Assembly: GCF_900636765.1 (NCBI RefSeq)
Contig: NZ_LR134313.1
Coordinates: 1,798,001 to 1,862,000 of the forward strand
Length of the DNA: 64,000 nucleotides
From: Neisseria canis
Lineage (GTDB): Bacteria; Pseudomonadota; Gammaproteobacteria; Burkholderiales; Neisseriaceae
Reading direction: 5' to 3'
The notes under the pieces: model-generated
Databases searched by the model: none
Seen by the model: the letters and a program-made list of their open reading frames with translations, nothing else
Told to the model about the DNA's origin: nothing
Made by a program: the position numbers and the translations under genes
Part shown: positions 1 to 8,772 of the stretch, one piece after another
Numbering within the stretch: position 1 is the first letter of the stretch
Layout of the letters: each line of letters starts with the position of its first letter

Positions 1-549
1 GGTAAAGCTGCCTTCGGTTTGGCGGTAAATAAAGGTTTTTCCGCCCACATTCAATTTTTCGGTAACAAAATCCTGCGATAACACGATTTTCTGGCCGCGG
101 CTGCGCCCGATAATGAAAATGCCCAGTTTGTTTTGCAATACTTCTGCTGCGGCCTGCCACTGTTCGTCCAGCTTTTTGTGGTAAATCAGGCTGACCAGCA
201 TCTCGCCGCTTAATGTGGATAAAAATTCGCATTGGTACAAGCGGGTTTGCAATACGGCAGATTGTTTGATTTCCGTCAAGAGTACAGGCATTAATTCGTT
301 GATGGTCGTGTATGCAGGCGGAAATTGTTCCAGTCGGATTAAAGATGCGGAAGAAGCTTTTTGTCCGCGTTCAAACATGGCATAGCAAATGTCATCGCCT
401 TCATGCCAAATGCGGAATTCCGAACGCATACGGTAATGCCGCTCGGGCGAAGCATAGATTTCCAGCTCGGACATGGCCAGATTTTTAAACAAATCGCGCA
501 AATAGGCGGATTTTTCAGCTAATTGCTGCTGGTAATCCTGATCGGGCAT
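1..549 (-). CDS. trmA: tRNA (uracil-5-)-methyltransferase TrmA, N-terminal part
   Basis: The reverse strand is open from an ATG at 549 to the window edge, so only about the first 183 residues are present. The protein begins MPDQDYQQQLAEKSAYLRDL and contains RMRSEFRIWHEGDDICYAMF, the N-terminal region typical of TrmA. TrmA makes 5-methyluridine at position 54 of tRNA from S-adenosylmethionine. The catalytic C-terminal domain lies outside the window. It is transcribed divergently from the heme receptor gene. Identification is by recognition of the family N-terminus. Confidence 0.85.
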   Translation of the reverse strand, partial: MPDQDYQQQLAEKSAYLRDLFKNLAMSELEIYASPERHYRMRSEFRIWHEGDDICYAMFERGQKASSASLIRLEQFPPAYTTINELMPVLLTEIKQSAVLQTRLYQCEFLSTLSGEMLVSLIYHKKLDEQWQAAAEVLQNKLGIFIIGRSRGQKIVLSQDFVTEKLNVGGKTFIYRQTEGSFT

Positions 550-640
550 GATGGGTACTTCCTTAATAAAAAACTTTGATATTTTACCCGAATCTTAATT
601 TTCCCGTTGTTCTATTATTCATTAAAACAAAGCTTTGCTT

Positions 641-652
641 TTCAGACAGGCA
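641..652 (-). repeat. DNA uptake sequence, TGCCTGTCTGAA dialect
   Basis: This is a single reverse-strand copy of the 12-base uptake sequence that recurs throughout the left 38 kb. It lies in the divergent gap between trmA and the heme receptor. Confidence 0.9.
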
Positions 653-696
653 TTTATATTTTCTAAGACTTGCATTTTCTTACTAAAAATTATATA

Positions 697-715
697 AATA
701 ATAATTGTTCTTAAT
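697..715 (+). promoter_or_regulatory. putative Fur box of the heme receptor
   Basis: The stretch AATAATAATTGTTCTTAAT is AT-rich and partly palindromic, resembling the 19-base Fur consensus. It sits some 25 bases before the receptor ATG. Iron repression of the heme cluster is expected for this kind of operon. The match is imperfect, so this is an inference. Confidence 0.4.
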
Positions 716-739
716 AATATTAAAAATAAGGATTACAAA

Positions 740-2947
740 ATGCATTTGAAAAAAACCGTGCAGTTGATTGCATTGGCTTTTGCTGCGCCAGTAGTGTATG
801 CAAACGGACAAGCCGGGCAAAGCGTTGAAGTCAAAACCGTTACCGTAACCGCCGACCGCCACGCGCAGGCTTTGGATAAGGCTGCGCCGAATGTGGCGGT
901 GGTTTCGCGCAAAGAGCTGGATAGTGCAGCGGCGGCCAATTTGGATGATGTGGTGCTGTACGAGCCGGGTGTGGACGTGCCTACCGACAACAGCCGCCGC
1001 GGTAATGCGGGGGTAAATATCCGCGGTATCGGCGGCAACCGCATTCTGATGATGGTGGACGGTATCCGCGTTCCCGAAGCCTATGCGGGCGGCGGCAGCA
1101 ATGCGGCGGTTTCCGGCCGCGATTTGGTGGAAGCCGATACTTTGAAGCAGGTGGATATCGTGAAAGGCCCGTATTCCGCGCTGTACGGCAGTGATGCTTT
1201 GGGCGGCGTGGTCAATTTTTCCACTTATTCGCCCGCTGATTTTGTCGATGCCGAAAAACCGTTCCATTTCGGTTTGAAACACGGCTACCGCAGCCGCGAC
1301 CGCAGCCACGGCGTAACGGCAACGGCGGCGGGCTACACGGAAAATGCGCAAGGTTTGCTGATGCTCACCCACCGCCAAGGTCATGAAAGCAAAAACCGCG
1401 GCGGTGTGGATACGCGCAACGGCCGCCGTACCAAGCCGAACCCGCAGGATTTCCGCAGCTACAACATTTTGGCCAAAGGCGATGCGGGCAATGAAACCCA
1501 CCGTGTGGAAGCCTTGTTCGAGCATTTTTACCGCAAAAAAGAGACTGATTTGCTGAACACTTTGGGCACGGGTGCGCCGCGCGGCCCGCGGGTAACCACA
1601 ACGACATCCAGTTCGTCGGACGACCGCGCCCGCCGCCAGCGTATCGAATTGGGCTACCGCTACCGCGGCGACTCCGCCTTGAAAGAAGCCAATATTTATG
1701 TTTACCGGCAAAGGCTGAAATCGGAAGACGATGCGGTTACTGATGAAACCGCCCGCATGGCTGGGCGCATCACTGAAGACGGCATCCGCTATTCCGATTA
1801 CGGTTTCAACCAAACCACCCAAGGCATCAATACCCGCGGCGTGTTTGAAGCCGACACAGGCCGTCTGAAACACACTATTGTGGCAGGTGCGGAATTCAAG
1901 AAAACCGACACCGAACGCCCGCGCGAAAGCACCACAATAGGCCGCGACGGCCGCATCAGCCACATGTATGCCGGTGCGCTGTATCCCAACAAAACCTTCC
2001 CCGATTCGCGCCGCCGCACGGTCAGCGTTTATGCACAAGACAGCTTGGCGTTTCCCAACGGCATCGTGTTGACTCCGGCCTTGCGCTTCGAGCATGAAAA
2101 GCTCAAACCCAAAATCGATCAGGCTTATCTGAACAGCAAGCCCGACAGCCTGCCTAAAGACTTTAGCGACAGTTCGTTCACGCCCAGCCTGCGTTTGAGC
2201 GTGCCGTTCGGCGAAGCATTTACCGGCTTTGCCACTTATTCGCGCGGCTTCCGCACGCCGCCGTTCGATACCGCCACGATGTCGTTCAATAACAGCCAGC
2301 ACGGCTATAAAGTGATTCCGAACAACAACTTGAAATCGGAACATTCCGACAGCGTCGAACTGGGTTTGAAATATAAAGACGAACGCACCAAAGCGCAGAT
2401 CACCACGTTCTACAACCGTTACCGCGATTTCATCAACCGCACGCAGATCGGGGTTGAGTCGGGCGCAGGCGGCCGCCCGATTCAGGTACACAGATACGAC
2501 AATCTGGACAAAGTAAAAACCTACGGCATCGAAGCCGCCGCTTCCGTGAAACTTAACGACAACTGGCAGGTCGGCACCGCCATCGCTTGGATGCGCGGCA
2601 AAGACGGTGAAGGCAAACCGCTGGACACCGCCTACCCACTCAACGGCGTGCTGGGAGTGGACTACGCGCAAGAAAAATGGGGTGCAGGCACCAAATTGCG
2701 CTGGGCAACGGCGCAGAAACGCACCAGCAACCCCGCCTTTTTCAAAGCACCCGGCTACGGCGTGTGGGATGCGGGCGTTTGGTACAAACCGCTTAAAAAT
2801 CTGGAGCTTGGCCTGAATGTGTACAACATCTCCAACAAGAAATACTGGCAGCACGCCGACGTAGCGGGCGTGGAAGACCTCGGCACGATGGATACCTACA
2901 CCCAGCCCGGCCGCAATGTTGCCGCTTCGTTGCAGTTGAAGTTTTAA
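740..2947 (+). CDS. hmuR: TonB-dependent heme/hemoglobin receptor (HmuR/HemR type)
   Basis: This 735-residue outer membrane receptor takes heme across the outer membrane using TonB energy. Residues 1-21 form a signal peptide, followed by a TonB-box-like VKTVTVTADR. The plug domain lies at about residues 45-150 (VNIRGIGGNRILMMVDGIRV, YSALYGSDALGGVVNF), and the rest is a barrel ending in a terminal Phe (LQLKF). A heme-receptor signature is visible as GFRTPPF followed by NNSQHGYKVIPNNNLKSEHS, resembling the FRAP/NPNL boxes with intervening His. Length is close to HemR/HmuR and shorter than meningococcal HmbR. It heads the heme cluster and follows a Fur-like box; AAGGATTACAAAATG gives the start. 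Confidence 0.88.
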   Translation: MHLKKTVQLIALAFAAPVVYANGQAGQSVEVKTVTVTADRHAQALDKAAPNVAVVSRKELDSAAAANLDDVVLYEPGVDVPTDNSRRGNAGVNIRGIGGNRILMMVDGIRVPEAYAGGGSNAAVSGRDLVEADTLKQVDIVKGPYSALYGSDALGGVVNFSTYSPADFVDAEKPFHFGLKHGYRSRDRSHGVTATAAGYTENAQGLLMLTHRQGHESKNRGGVDTRNGRRTKPNPQDFRSYNILAKGDAGNETHRVEALFEHFYRKKETDLLNTLGTGAPRGPRVTTTTSSSSDDRARRQRIELGYRYRGDSALKEANIYVYRQRLKSEDDAVTDETARMAGRITEDGIRYSDYGFNQTTQGINTRGVFEADTGRLKHTIVAGAEFKKTDTERPRESTTIGRDGRISHMYAGALYPNKTFPDSRRRTVSVYAQDSLAFPNGIVLTPALRFEHEKLKPKIDQAYLNSKPDSLPKDFSDSSFTPSLRLSVPFGEAFTGFATYSRGFRTPPFDTATMSFNNSQHGYKVIPNNNLKSEHSDSVELGLKYKDERTKAQITTFYNRYRDFINRTQIGVESGAGGRPIQVHRYDNLDKVKTYGIEAAASVKLNDNWQVGTAIAWMRGKDGEGKPLDTAYPLNGVLGVDYAQEKWGAGTKLRWATAQKRTSNPAFFKAPGYGVWDAGVWYKPLKNLELGLNVYNISNKKYWQHADVAGVEDLGTMDTYTQPGRNVAASLQLKF

Positions 2948-2958
2948 GCACAATTTCA

Positions 2959-2997
2959 GACGGCCTCGGCTTGGGTTTCAGAAAGGCCGTCTGAAAA
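2959..2997. terminator. inverted AG-type uptake sequences, likely terminator
   Basis: TTCAGACGGCCTCG and AGGCCGTCTGAAAAAT form an inverted pair after the receptor stop. This uses the AGGCCGTCTGAA dialect, unlike most of the window. Confidence 0.65.
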
Positions 2998-3025
2998 ATA
3001 CGGCCTTAGTGTTTAAGGAATAAGC

Positions 3026-3682
3026 ATGGAACCTACTCTCGAACAAACCGCCGCCCAACTCCGTTGTCCGCATGGCGAGACGGGCAGGGCGTTCGGCCAA
3101 GCCATGAATTTGCGCAATCTTTCGCTGATTGTGAACGCGTTTTCCACGTTGGGTTTGAACGACGGCGACCGCGTTCTCGAATTGGGTTACGGCAACGGCG
3201 GCTTGCTCGGTTATGTGTTGTCACTGGCGGCACGGCTGCACTATACGGGTGTGGAAACTTCGGCTTTAATGCACGAAGAAGCGTTGGCATTCAACCAAGC
3301 CTTTATTAGCGCAGGGCTTGCCGATTACCGTCTTTATGACGGCTTAAAGCTGCCGTTTGCCGACCTTACGTTCGACAAAATCATCAGTATCAATACGCTT
3401 TATTTTTGGGAACGCCCGGCCGAGTTGATGCGGGAAATCTGCCGCGTGCTCAAAACCGGCGGGCGTTTGTGCCTGAGTTTTTGCGAGAAAAACTTTATGC
3501 AGACGCTGCCGTTTTGCGCTTACGGGTTCAGGCTTTACGAACCGCATGATGTCGTGGCGTTGACCCGCAGCCTGCCTTTACGCCTGTGCTTTCAGACGGC
3601 CAGACAAGATAAGGCGGTGGATAAAAGCGGCAATCTGACCGAGCGCATTTATATCGAAATGCTGTTTGAAAAAACGGCATAA
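3026..3682 (+). CDS. class I SAM-dependent methyltransferase in the heme cluster
   Basis: This 218-residue protein has the Rossmann methyltransferase motif I, VLELGYGNGGLLG, at about residues 50-62. Later motifs are consistent with the fold (FDKIISINTLYFW, LKTGGRLCLSF). No signal peptide is seen, so it is cytoplasmic. It lies between the heme receptor and the HemS-type gene, so a role linked to heme uptake or breakdown is plausible, but the substrate cannot be read from sequence. Confidence 0.75.
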   Translation: MEPTLEQTAAQLRCPHGETGRAFGQAMNLRNLSLIVNAFSTLGLNDGDRVLELGYGNGGLLGYVLSLAARLHYTGVETSALMHEEALAFNQAFISAGLADYRLYDGLKLPFADLTFDKIISINTLYFWERPAELMREICRVLKTGGRLCLSFCEKNFMQTLPFCAYGFRLYEPHDVVALTRSLPLRLCFQTARQDKAVDKSGNLTERIYIEMLFEKTA

Positions 3683-3762
3683 TGTCATCTTTTTCAGACA
3701 GGCGTTTTTGACGTGTGAGAGGCCGTCTGAAAAGCAGAAAGTCATAAAAGGAGCAGAACCGA

Positions 3763-4800
3763 ATGAATCTTTGGGAGCAATACCAAGCTAACAAAGCTCG
3801 AAAACAGGGCATGTATTTCCCGCGCGAAGCCGCCGCCGATTTGGGCGTGAGCGAAGGCGCGCTGATGGCCGACGCGCCGGAAACGGTTTACCTCGGCGGC
3901 AAAAACCATGTGCGCGGTATCGTGCTGAAACTGCACACGCTGGGTTTGGTGCAGTGCATCGTGCGCAACAGCGTGTGCGTACACGAAAAGCAGGGCATTT
4001 ATGAAAACGTGAGCATGTCGGAAACATCAGGCATCACCGTGAATGTAGGCGGCATCGACCTGCGGATTTTTCCGGCGCGCTGGCATCATGTGCTGGCCGT
4101 TACCAACCGCGACGGCGAAAAAGTGTCCCGTTCGATTCAGTTTTACGACGAATTCGGCGTATCCGTGCAAAAAGTCTTTATGCGTGAAGAAGGCAAAGAA
4201 GCCGAATGGCAGGCATTGCTTGATACCTTCCGCACCGAAGGCAAGCCGGCATTCCAAACCGGCGAACTGCCGCCCGCAACCGCCACGCCCGCGCTGCCGT
4301 CTGAAAAAGAAGCCGCGTTTCAAGAGCGTTGGAACGAGTTGAAAGACGTGCACCACTTCGGCGGCCTGTTGGAAACATTTGAAGTCGACCGCCAAACCGC
4401 CTACCGCCACGCCCCCGAAGGCGCAACCAAACTGCTGAACCACAGCGCATGGCAGCAAGTGCTCGAAGCCGCCCGCGACCGCGGCATCGACATCATGATT
4501 TTCGCCGGCAACCGCGGCCTCGTGCAGATTCAAACGGGCAAAGTGCACAACGTCGTGCGCGCACGCGGCTACCTTAACGTGCTCGACGGCAAAGAAGAAG
4601 GCTTCAGCATGCACTTGAAAGACGACGAAATCGTAGAAACTTGGGTGGTGCGCCGCCCGATTCGCGACGGCTTCGTTACCTGCGTGGAAGGTTTCGACAG
4701 CCGCCGCAAAACCGTGCTTCAGATTTTCGGCAAGCGCAAAGAAGGCGAACCCGAACTCGAAGCGTGGCGCGAAATTACCGATAAGCTGCTGGCAGGTTGA
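3763..4800 (+). CDS. hmuS: hemin-degrading factor, HemS/HmuS/ChuS type
   Basis: The 345-residue cytoplasmic protein has two related halves, as in the HemS/ChuS family: an N-terminal half opening MNLWEQYQANKARKQGMYFP and a second half from about residue 185 (FQERWNELKDVHHFGGLLET). Family members bind heme and break it down or pass it on. NRDGEKVSRSIQFYDEFGVS and FAGNRGLVQIQTGKVHNVV are family-like segments. Its place between the receptor and the periplasmic binding protein supports the role. Confidence 0.88.
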   Translation: MNLWEQYQANKARKQGMYFPREAAADLGVSEGALMADAPETVYLGGKNHVRGIVLKLHTLGLVQCIVRNSVCVHEKQGIYENVSMSETSGITVNVGGIDLRIFPARWHHVLAVTNRDGEKVSRSIQFYDEFGVSVQKVFMREEGKEAEWQALLDTFRTEGKPAFQTGELPPATATPALPSEKEAAFQERWNELKDVHHFGGLLETFEVDRQTAYRHAPEGATKLLNHSAWQQVLEAARDRGIDIMIFAGNRGLVQIQTGKVHNVVRARGYLNVLDGKEEGFSMHLKDDEIVETWVVRRPIRDGFVTCVEGFDSRRKTVLQIFGKRKEGEPELEAWREITDKLLAG

Positions 4801-4813
4801 TGCTCGGTAAAGT

Positions 4814-4841
4814 GTTCAGACAGGCATCGAGGCCGTCTGAA
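4814..4841. repeat. mixed pair of uptake sequence dialects
   Basis: A reverse TTCAGACAGGCA (TG dialect) is followed within a few bases by AGGCCGTCTGAA (AG dialect), so both dialects occur side by side. A second, pure AG-type inverted pair follows at about 4942-4981, just before hmuT. Confidence 0.75.
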
Positions 4842-5008
4842 CGAAAGTAGGGCGGGCATTCTTGCCTGCCGCCGCAAACCGTCGATAGAAAAAGCCATTG
4901 AAGCCGTTAAAAAAGAAAGCATGAAATCGTAACCAAATATTTCAGACGGCCTCTTTCAATACAGTCCGAGGCCGTCTGAAAAGTTTGATATTCCAAAAGG
5001 AAAAACAC

Positions 5009-5800
5009 ATGAAAAAAACCATTTTCGCCGCCGCCATATTGTGCGCCGCCCTGCAAACCGCTTACGCCCAACGCATCGTGGTGATGTCGCCCGACGTGGC
5101 CGATATCGTTGTGGCGTTGGGTGCGACCAACGAAATCGTCGGCCGCGACCAAACCGTTCAAAACCCCGCCTTGAAAAGCAAGCCCAGCATCGGCATCCAC
5201 CGCCAATTAACCGTAGAGCCGATTATCGCCGCCAAACCCGACGTGGCCATCGGTTCGTGGATGGTGCAGCCGGCCACCATTTTCGCCAACCTGAAAAAAG
5301 CCGGTGTCAATGCCGTGAACGTTGCCCCCGACGACAGCATCGCCGCCTACCCGCAAAGCATCCGCGCCGTGGGCAAACTGATTAACAAAACCGTCCAAGC
5401 CGACGCATTGGCAGGCAAATGGCAGGCCGAGATGAAACAGCAGCCGCAAAACGGCAAACGCTACCTGTTCAGCTACGACGGCCGCATCGTCGCCGGTAAA
5501 AACACCGCCGCCGACGAAATCATCAAACGCGCAGGCGGCATCAACGCGGCAGGCAACCTCGACGGCATGAAACCGCTTAACCGCGAAGCATGGATTGCTG
5601 CCAAGCCCGACGTGATCATCATCGCCGACCATCACGAAAAACTGATCGGCGGAGTCAAACAATTCGCCGCCCGCCCTGAAGTCGCCGGCAGCAACGCCGC
5701 CAAAAACGGCAAGATTTATTTGTGGCAGGCCAACGATATGTTCCGCTACGGTTTGGATACGCCGGAGATTGTGAAGAAGTTGAACGGGTTGGCGAAATAG
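5009..5800 (+). CDS. hmuT: heme ABC transporter periplasmic binding protein HmuT
   Basis: This 263-residue protein starts at the ATG after AAAAGGAAAAACAC. A signal peptide (MKKTIFAAAILCAALQTAYA) precedes the mature start QRIVVMSPD. The fold follows class III binding proteins: VVALGATNEIVGRD, PSIGIHRQLTVEPIIAAKPD and IAAKPDVIIIADHH. It carries heme from the outer membrane receptor to HmuUV. The permease and ATPase genes begin 1.2 kb further on, separated by an unrelated divergent gene pair. Confidence 0.9.
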   Translation: MKKTIFAAAILCAALQTAYAQRIVVMSPDVADIVVALGATNEIVGRDQTVQNPALKSKPSIGIHRQLTVEPIIAAKPDVAIGSWMVQPATIFANLKKAGVNAVNVAPDDSIAAYPQSIRAVGKLINKTVQADALAGKWQAEMKQQPQNGKRYLFSYDGRIVAGKNTAADEIIKRAGGINAAGNLDGMKPLNREAWIAAKPDVIIIADHHEKLIGGVKQFAARPEVAGSNAAKNGKIYLWQANDMFRYGLDTPEIVKKLNGLAK

Positions 5801-5872
5801 AATGGCCGGCTTTCAGACAGGAGTAATCAATTATAGAGCGTCTGTAATGATATGCCTGTCTGAAAGTATTGG

Positions 5873-6535
5873 TTATGGCTCCAAGAAATGTTTTAGCGGA
5901 GGCAGAATTTGAGGCAACTGCCTGAATCCGTCTTGTGCTAGAAAATGTCCGCCTTTGGGTACGCTGATGACTTTGCTGTGCAGTTGTTCTGCCAATTTCA
6001 AGCTTTCTTCAGGATCGACTATAAAATCGTTTTTGCTGATGATGCTGTAAATTTGGGGAGACATGGCGCGTATGGCAGCCGAATCAAGATTGGCTGAGTC
6101 TATATAAGCGTCTACATTAAAACCATTTATAGTAGAAAGCTTAGTTAAGCGGCGACAGAAACCCGACACTAAAATCAGTCCGCCTATGGACATGGGTTTA
6201 TGTTTGGAAAGGTAATGCAATAGGCTGATAGTGCCTAAACTGTGTGCAATAAAAATATCATTTTTTTGTGGTTTGCCTATATGTTCGGCCAGCGTAGTTT
6301 GCCAGAGGTCGAAATCGGGCTGATGACTTTTGGGCAGTTTGACGGCATCGACGGCAATATTTTGATTTTCCAATATGGCTTTCAGCCAGGGAAACCAATG
6401 ATCGTCCGGTGTCGCGCCATAGCCATGAATAATATAAACTTTTTTAACATTATCTGATGCTTTGAAGAAAAGCGAACCGGTGCAAGCGGTTAATAAAACA
6501 GTAGCGCTGCTTAAGCAAAAATTTCGTCGATTCAT
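5873..6535 (-). CDS. alpha/beta hydrolase lipoprotein, RBBP9/YdeN type
   Basis: This 220-residue protein has an N-terminus MNRRNFCLSSATVLLTACTG carrying a lipobox (LTAC) after an Arg-rich start. The mature part has HGYGATPDDHWFPW and the nucleophile elbow FIAHSLGTIS (Ser in HSLG), then an Asp (NDFIVDPEES) and a late His (GGHFLAQDGF), giving a complete catalytic triad. This pattern is that of serine hydrolases of the RBBP9/YdeN group. The substrate is unknown. It is divergent from the MerR gene and has a MerR-type promoter. Confidence 0.8.
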   Translation of the reverse strand: MNRRNFCLSSATVLLTACTGSLFFKASDNVKKVYIIHGYGATPDDHWFPWLKAILENQNIAVDAVKLPKSHQPDFDLWQTTLAEHIGKPQKNDIFIAHSLGTISLLHYLSKHKPMSIGGLILVSGFCRRLTKLSTINGFNVDAYIDSANLDSAAIRAMSPQIYSIISKNDFIVDPEESLKLAEQLHSKVISVPKGGHFLAQDGFRQLPQILPPLKHFLEP

Positions 6536-6564
6536 AATCCCTTCCTTATGATTTAGGTGTATTT

Positions 6565-6595
6565 AGTCTAGAACGTGACATAATGTCAGGGTCAA
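6565..6595 (-). promoter_or_regulatory. MerR-type promoter with 19-bp spacer and operator dyad
   Basis: On the reverse strand TTGACC (6590-6595) and TAGACT (6565-6570) are separated by exactly 19 bases. The spacer holds the dyad TGACAT-n-ATGTCA (6576-6588). An overlong spacer with a centred dyad is the hallmark of promoters twisted into activity by MerR proteins. The promoter points at the hydrolase gene and lies beside the divergent merR gene. Confidence 0.8.
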
Positions 6596-6614
6596 CTGTT
6601 TTTTAGGAAGAAAT

Positions 6615-6950
6615 ATGAAAATCGGTGAATTGGCTCGGGCCTGCAAAACCAGTATCCGCATGATACGTTTCTATGAAAAACTAAACTTGGTTTCTCCTCA
6701 AAGAAATAGTAGTGGGTATCGCATTTATAAAGCACAAGATATTGACTTTATAAAAAAAGTAATGATTCTAAACCGTGCCGGTTTACCTTTGAAAGATATT
6801 GCGCTGCTGCGGGATTGTTTGAATGACGAACCTCAGGATTTCTGTACCGTTTTGCGTGGAAAATTGGAAGATAAACGTGCGGATATCGACCGGCAGATTG
6901 ATTCCTTGAATGAATCAAAAGCTTTGCTTGATAAATTATTGGTACGTTAA
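6615..6950 (+). CDS. MerR-family transcriptional regulator
   Basis: This 111-residue protein begins MKIGELARACKTSIRMIRFY, the winged helix-turn-helix of MerR proteins (residues 1-70), followed by a coiled-coil dimer helix (LEDKRADIDRQIDSLNESKA). There is no clear C-terminal metal-binding Cys cluster; the only late Cys residues are in RDCLNDEPQDFCTVL. The start follows TTAGGAAGAAAT. It probably controls the divergent hydrolase through the 19-bp spacer promoter. The signal it senses is not evident. Confidence 0.88.
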   Translation: MKIGELARACKTSIRMIRFYEKLNLVSPQRNSSGYRIYKAQDIDFIKKVMILNRAGLPLKDIALLRDCLNDEPQDFCTVLRGKLEDKRADIDRQIDSLNESKALLDKLLVR

Positions 6951-7000
6951 TTTGTTGGGTTTATCTACGAAGATATGCCTGTCTGAAATGAATATCATAA

Positions 7001-7942
7001 ATGAAACCTATTCCATTAATTCTCTGCCTCATCTTTACCGCCGCGCTTGTTTGGTTCTGCGCCGGTATCGGTTTCGGCGAGTGGCAGCCGCCGCATCATA
7101 TGGACGAAACCGTGCAAAGCATACGTCTGCCGCGTGTTGCCACCGCTCTGTTGGTCGGTGCGGCTTTGGCGGCGGCAGGAGCGGCGTTGCAGGCTTTGTT
7201 TGAAAACCCGCTGGCCGATCCGAGCCTGATCGGCACTTCCAGCGGCGCGGCATTGGGGGTGATTATCGTGCTGGCGTTCGGCGTGGGGGCAATCGGCGTG
7301 CCGCTGGCCGCTTTTGCCGGAGCGTTGGCGGTGTGTCTGCTGATTCTCGCCATACACCGTTTGTTTGGCGGCGGTACGCTGGGGCTATTGGTGCTGGGCT
7401 TCGTGTTGAGCGCCTTCTCGGCGGCCATCGTGAGTCTGATTCTGTTTTTATCCGACGACATGGTATTGCGCAGCGCGACCATTTGGTTATCGGGCAGTTT
7501 GGCTGAAGCAGGATTTACTTCACCGTTGTATGCTGCGCTGGTGATGGCAGTCGGGTTGGTGCTGCTGTTTTGGGCGGGCAAGCGGCTGGATTGCCTGATG
7601 CTGGGCGAAGACACGGCGGTCAGCATGGGGATTTCGGTTAATGCGACGCGGGTACAAACCGTAGTCGGCGCGGCTTTGCTCACCGGCGCGGCGGTTTCGT
7701 TGTCGGGCGTTATCGGCTTTCTCGGCATGATGGTGCCGAACGTGCTGGCGCAAGCCGTCGGAGGGCGGCGCAGCAAATTGATTCTGCTTTCGGCATGGCT
7801 GGGGGCGGTGTTTTTGCTGGCGGTGGACAGCGCGGCACGCTGGATAACCTATCCGGTCGACGTGCCGGTCGGTATCATCATCGCTTTGCTGGGCGGGCCG
7901 TTTTTTATGTGGTTGTTTGTCAAACCGATGCGGAAAGGATAA
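7001..7942 (+). CDS. hmuU: heme ABC transporter permease HmuU (FecCD family)
   Basis: This 313-residue inner membrane protein has many hydrophobic helices. FecCD family segments include RLPRVATALLVGAALAAAGA, NPLADPSLIGTSSGAALGV and SGVIGFLGMMVPNVLAQAVG. It forms the channel that passes heme from HmuT into the cytoplasm. Only a few bases separate its stop from the start of hmuV, so the two are co-translated. Confidence 0.92.
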   Translation: MKPIPLILCLIFTAALVWFCAGIGFGEWQPPHHMDETVQSIRLPRVATALLVGAALAAAGAALQALFENPLADPSLIGTSSGAALGVIIVLAFGVGAIGVPLAAFAGALAVCLLILAIHRLFGGGTLGLLVLGFVLSAFSAAIVSLILFLSDDMVLRSATIWLSGSLAEAGFTSPLYAALVMAVGLVLLFWAGKRLDCLMLGEDTAVSMGISVNATRVQTVVGAALLTGAAVSLSGVIGFLGMMVPNVLAQAVGGRRSKLILLSAWLGAVFLLAVDSAARWITYPVDVPVGIIIALLGGPFFMWLFVKPMRKG

Positions 7943-7945
7943 ATT

Positions 7946-8695
7946 ATGGAAAACATTTCTTTCCGAATCAGTTGTTTAAATGTGGAAGCTAAAGGAAAAA
8001 CCATTCTTTCGGTGGAAGAATTATCGCTGCCGAACGATTGCTGCACCGCCATCATCGGCCCCAACGGGGCGGGCAAATCTACCTTGCTGAAAGCCTTGAT
8101 ACGGCAAGCGGGAAAAGGCAATGTAAGCCTGTTCGGTGCCGATGTCGCTCCGCAGCTCAAGCAGGGCAAAGTGGCTTGGGTCGGCCAGCACGGGCAATAC
8201 CAGATGCCGCTTACCGTGCGCGAATACATCGAGCTGGGTCGTTATCCGCATACTTTCCGCACTAATAAAGACCGCGAGCAAACCCAACGGCAAGCCGATG
8301 AATTATTGGATTATTTCGACCTTTCCGGCTTGGCGGAGAAACGCATCGGCACGCTTTCCGGCGGCGAACAGCAACGCGCCAACATCATCCGCGCACTGCT
8401 GCAAAACGCCCCGATACTGCTGCTCGACGAACCGTGCAACCATCTCGATATCCGCCACCAGCACCGTTTGATGCAATACTTAACCACACACGGCAAACAT
8501 TTCAGCACGGTGATGGTGCTGCACGATTTGAACCTTGCCGCCCGTTACGCCCGCCACATTATTTTAATGAACAAAGGCAAAATCGTTTCCACCGGCAGCG
8601 TGAACGAGGTGATGCAGTCCGAACGGCTGCAAGCCGTTTACGGTTGGGAAATCCACCGGATTCAAGACGGGCAGGGCGTGTATTTCAGAATTTGA
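7946..8695 (+). CDS. hmuV: heme ABC transporter ATPase HmuV
   Basis: This 249-residue ABC ATPase has Walker A GPNGAGKSTL, signature LSGGEQQRANIIRALLQ, and Walker B ILLLDEPCNHLD followed by the H-loop VMVLHDLNLAARYA. It powers heme import through HmuU. The start is three bases after the hmuU stop with AAAGGATAAATT ahead. Confidence 0.93.
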   Translation: MENISFRISCLNVEAKGKTILSVEELSLPNDCCTAIIGPNGAGKSTLLKALIRQAGKGNVSLFGADVAPQLKQGKVAWVGQHGQYQMPLTVREYIELGRYPHTFRTNKDREQTQRQADELLDYFDLSGLAEKRIGTLSGGEQQRANIIRALLQNAPILLLDEPCNHLDIRHQHRLMQYLTTHGKHFSTVMVLHDLNLAARYARHIILMNKGKIVSTGSVNEVMQSERLQAVYGWEIHRIQDGQGVYFRI

Positions 8696-8719
8696 AACCA
8701 TAGCTTTACCGGTAAACAC

Positions 8720-8754
8720 AATGCCTGTCTGAAAAATATTCAGACAGGCATTTT
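8720..8754. terminator. inverted uptake-sequence terminator between hmuV and leuB
   Basis: AATGCCTGTCTGAA and TTCAGACAGGCATTTT form a strong hairpin with a T-run, placed between convergent genes and able to stop both. Confidence 0.85.
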
Positions 8755-8772
8755 ATTTGTATAGTGAATCCG

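Noticed and set aside
683..2953. Long reverse-strand open frame of 756 codons
   Set aside because: It is the antisense shadow of the heme receptor gene, which has a signal peptide, TonB motifs and a ribosome binding site.
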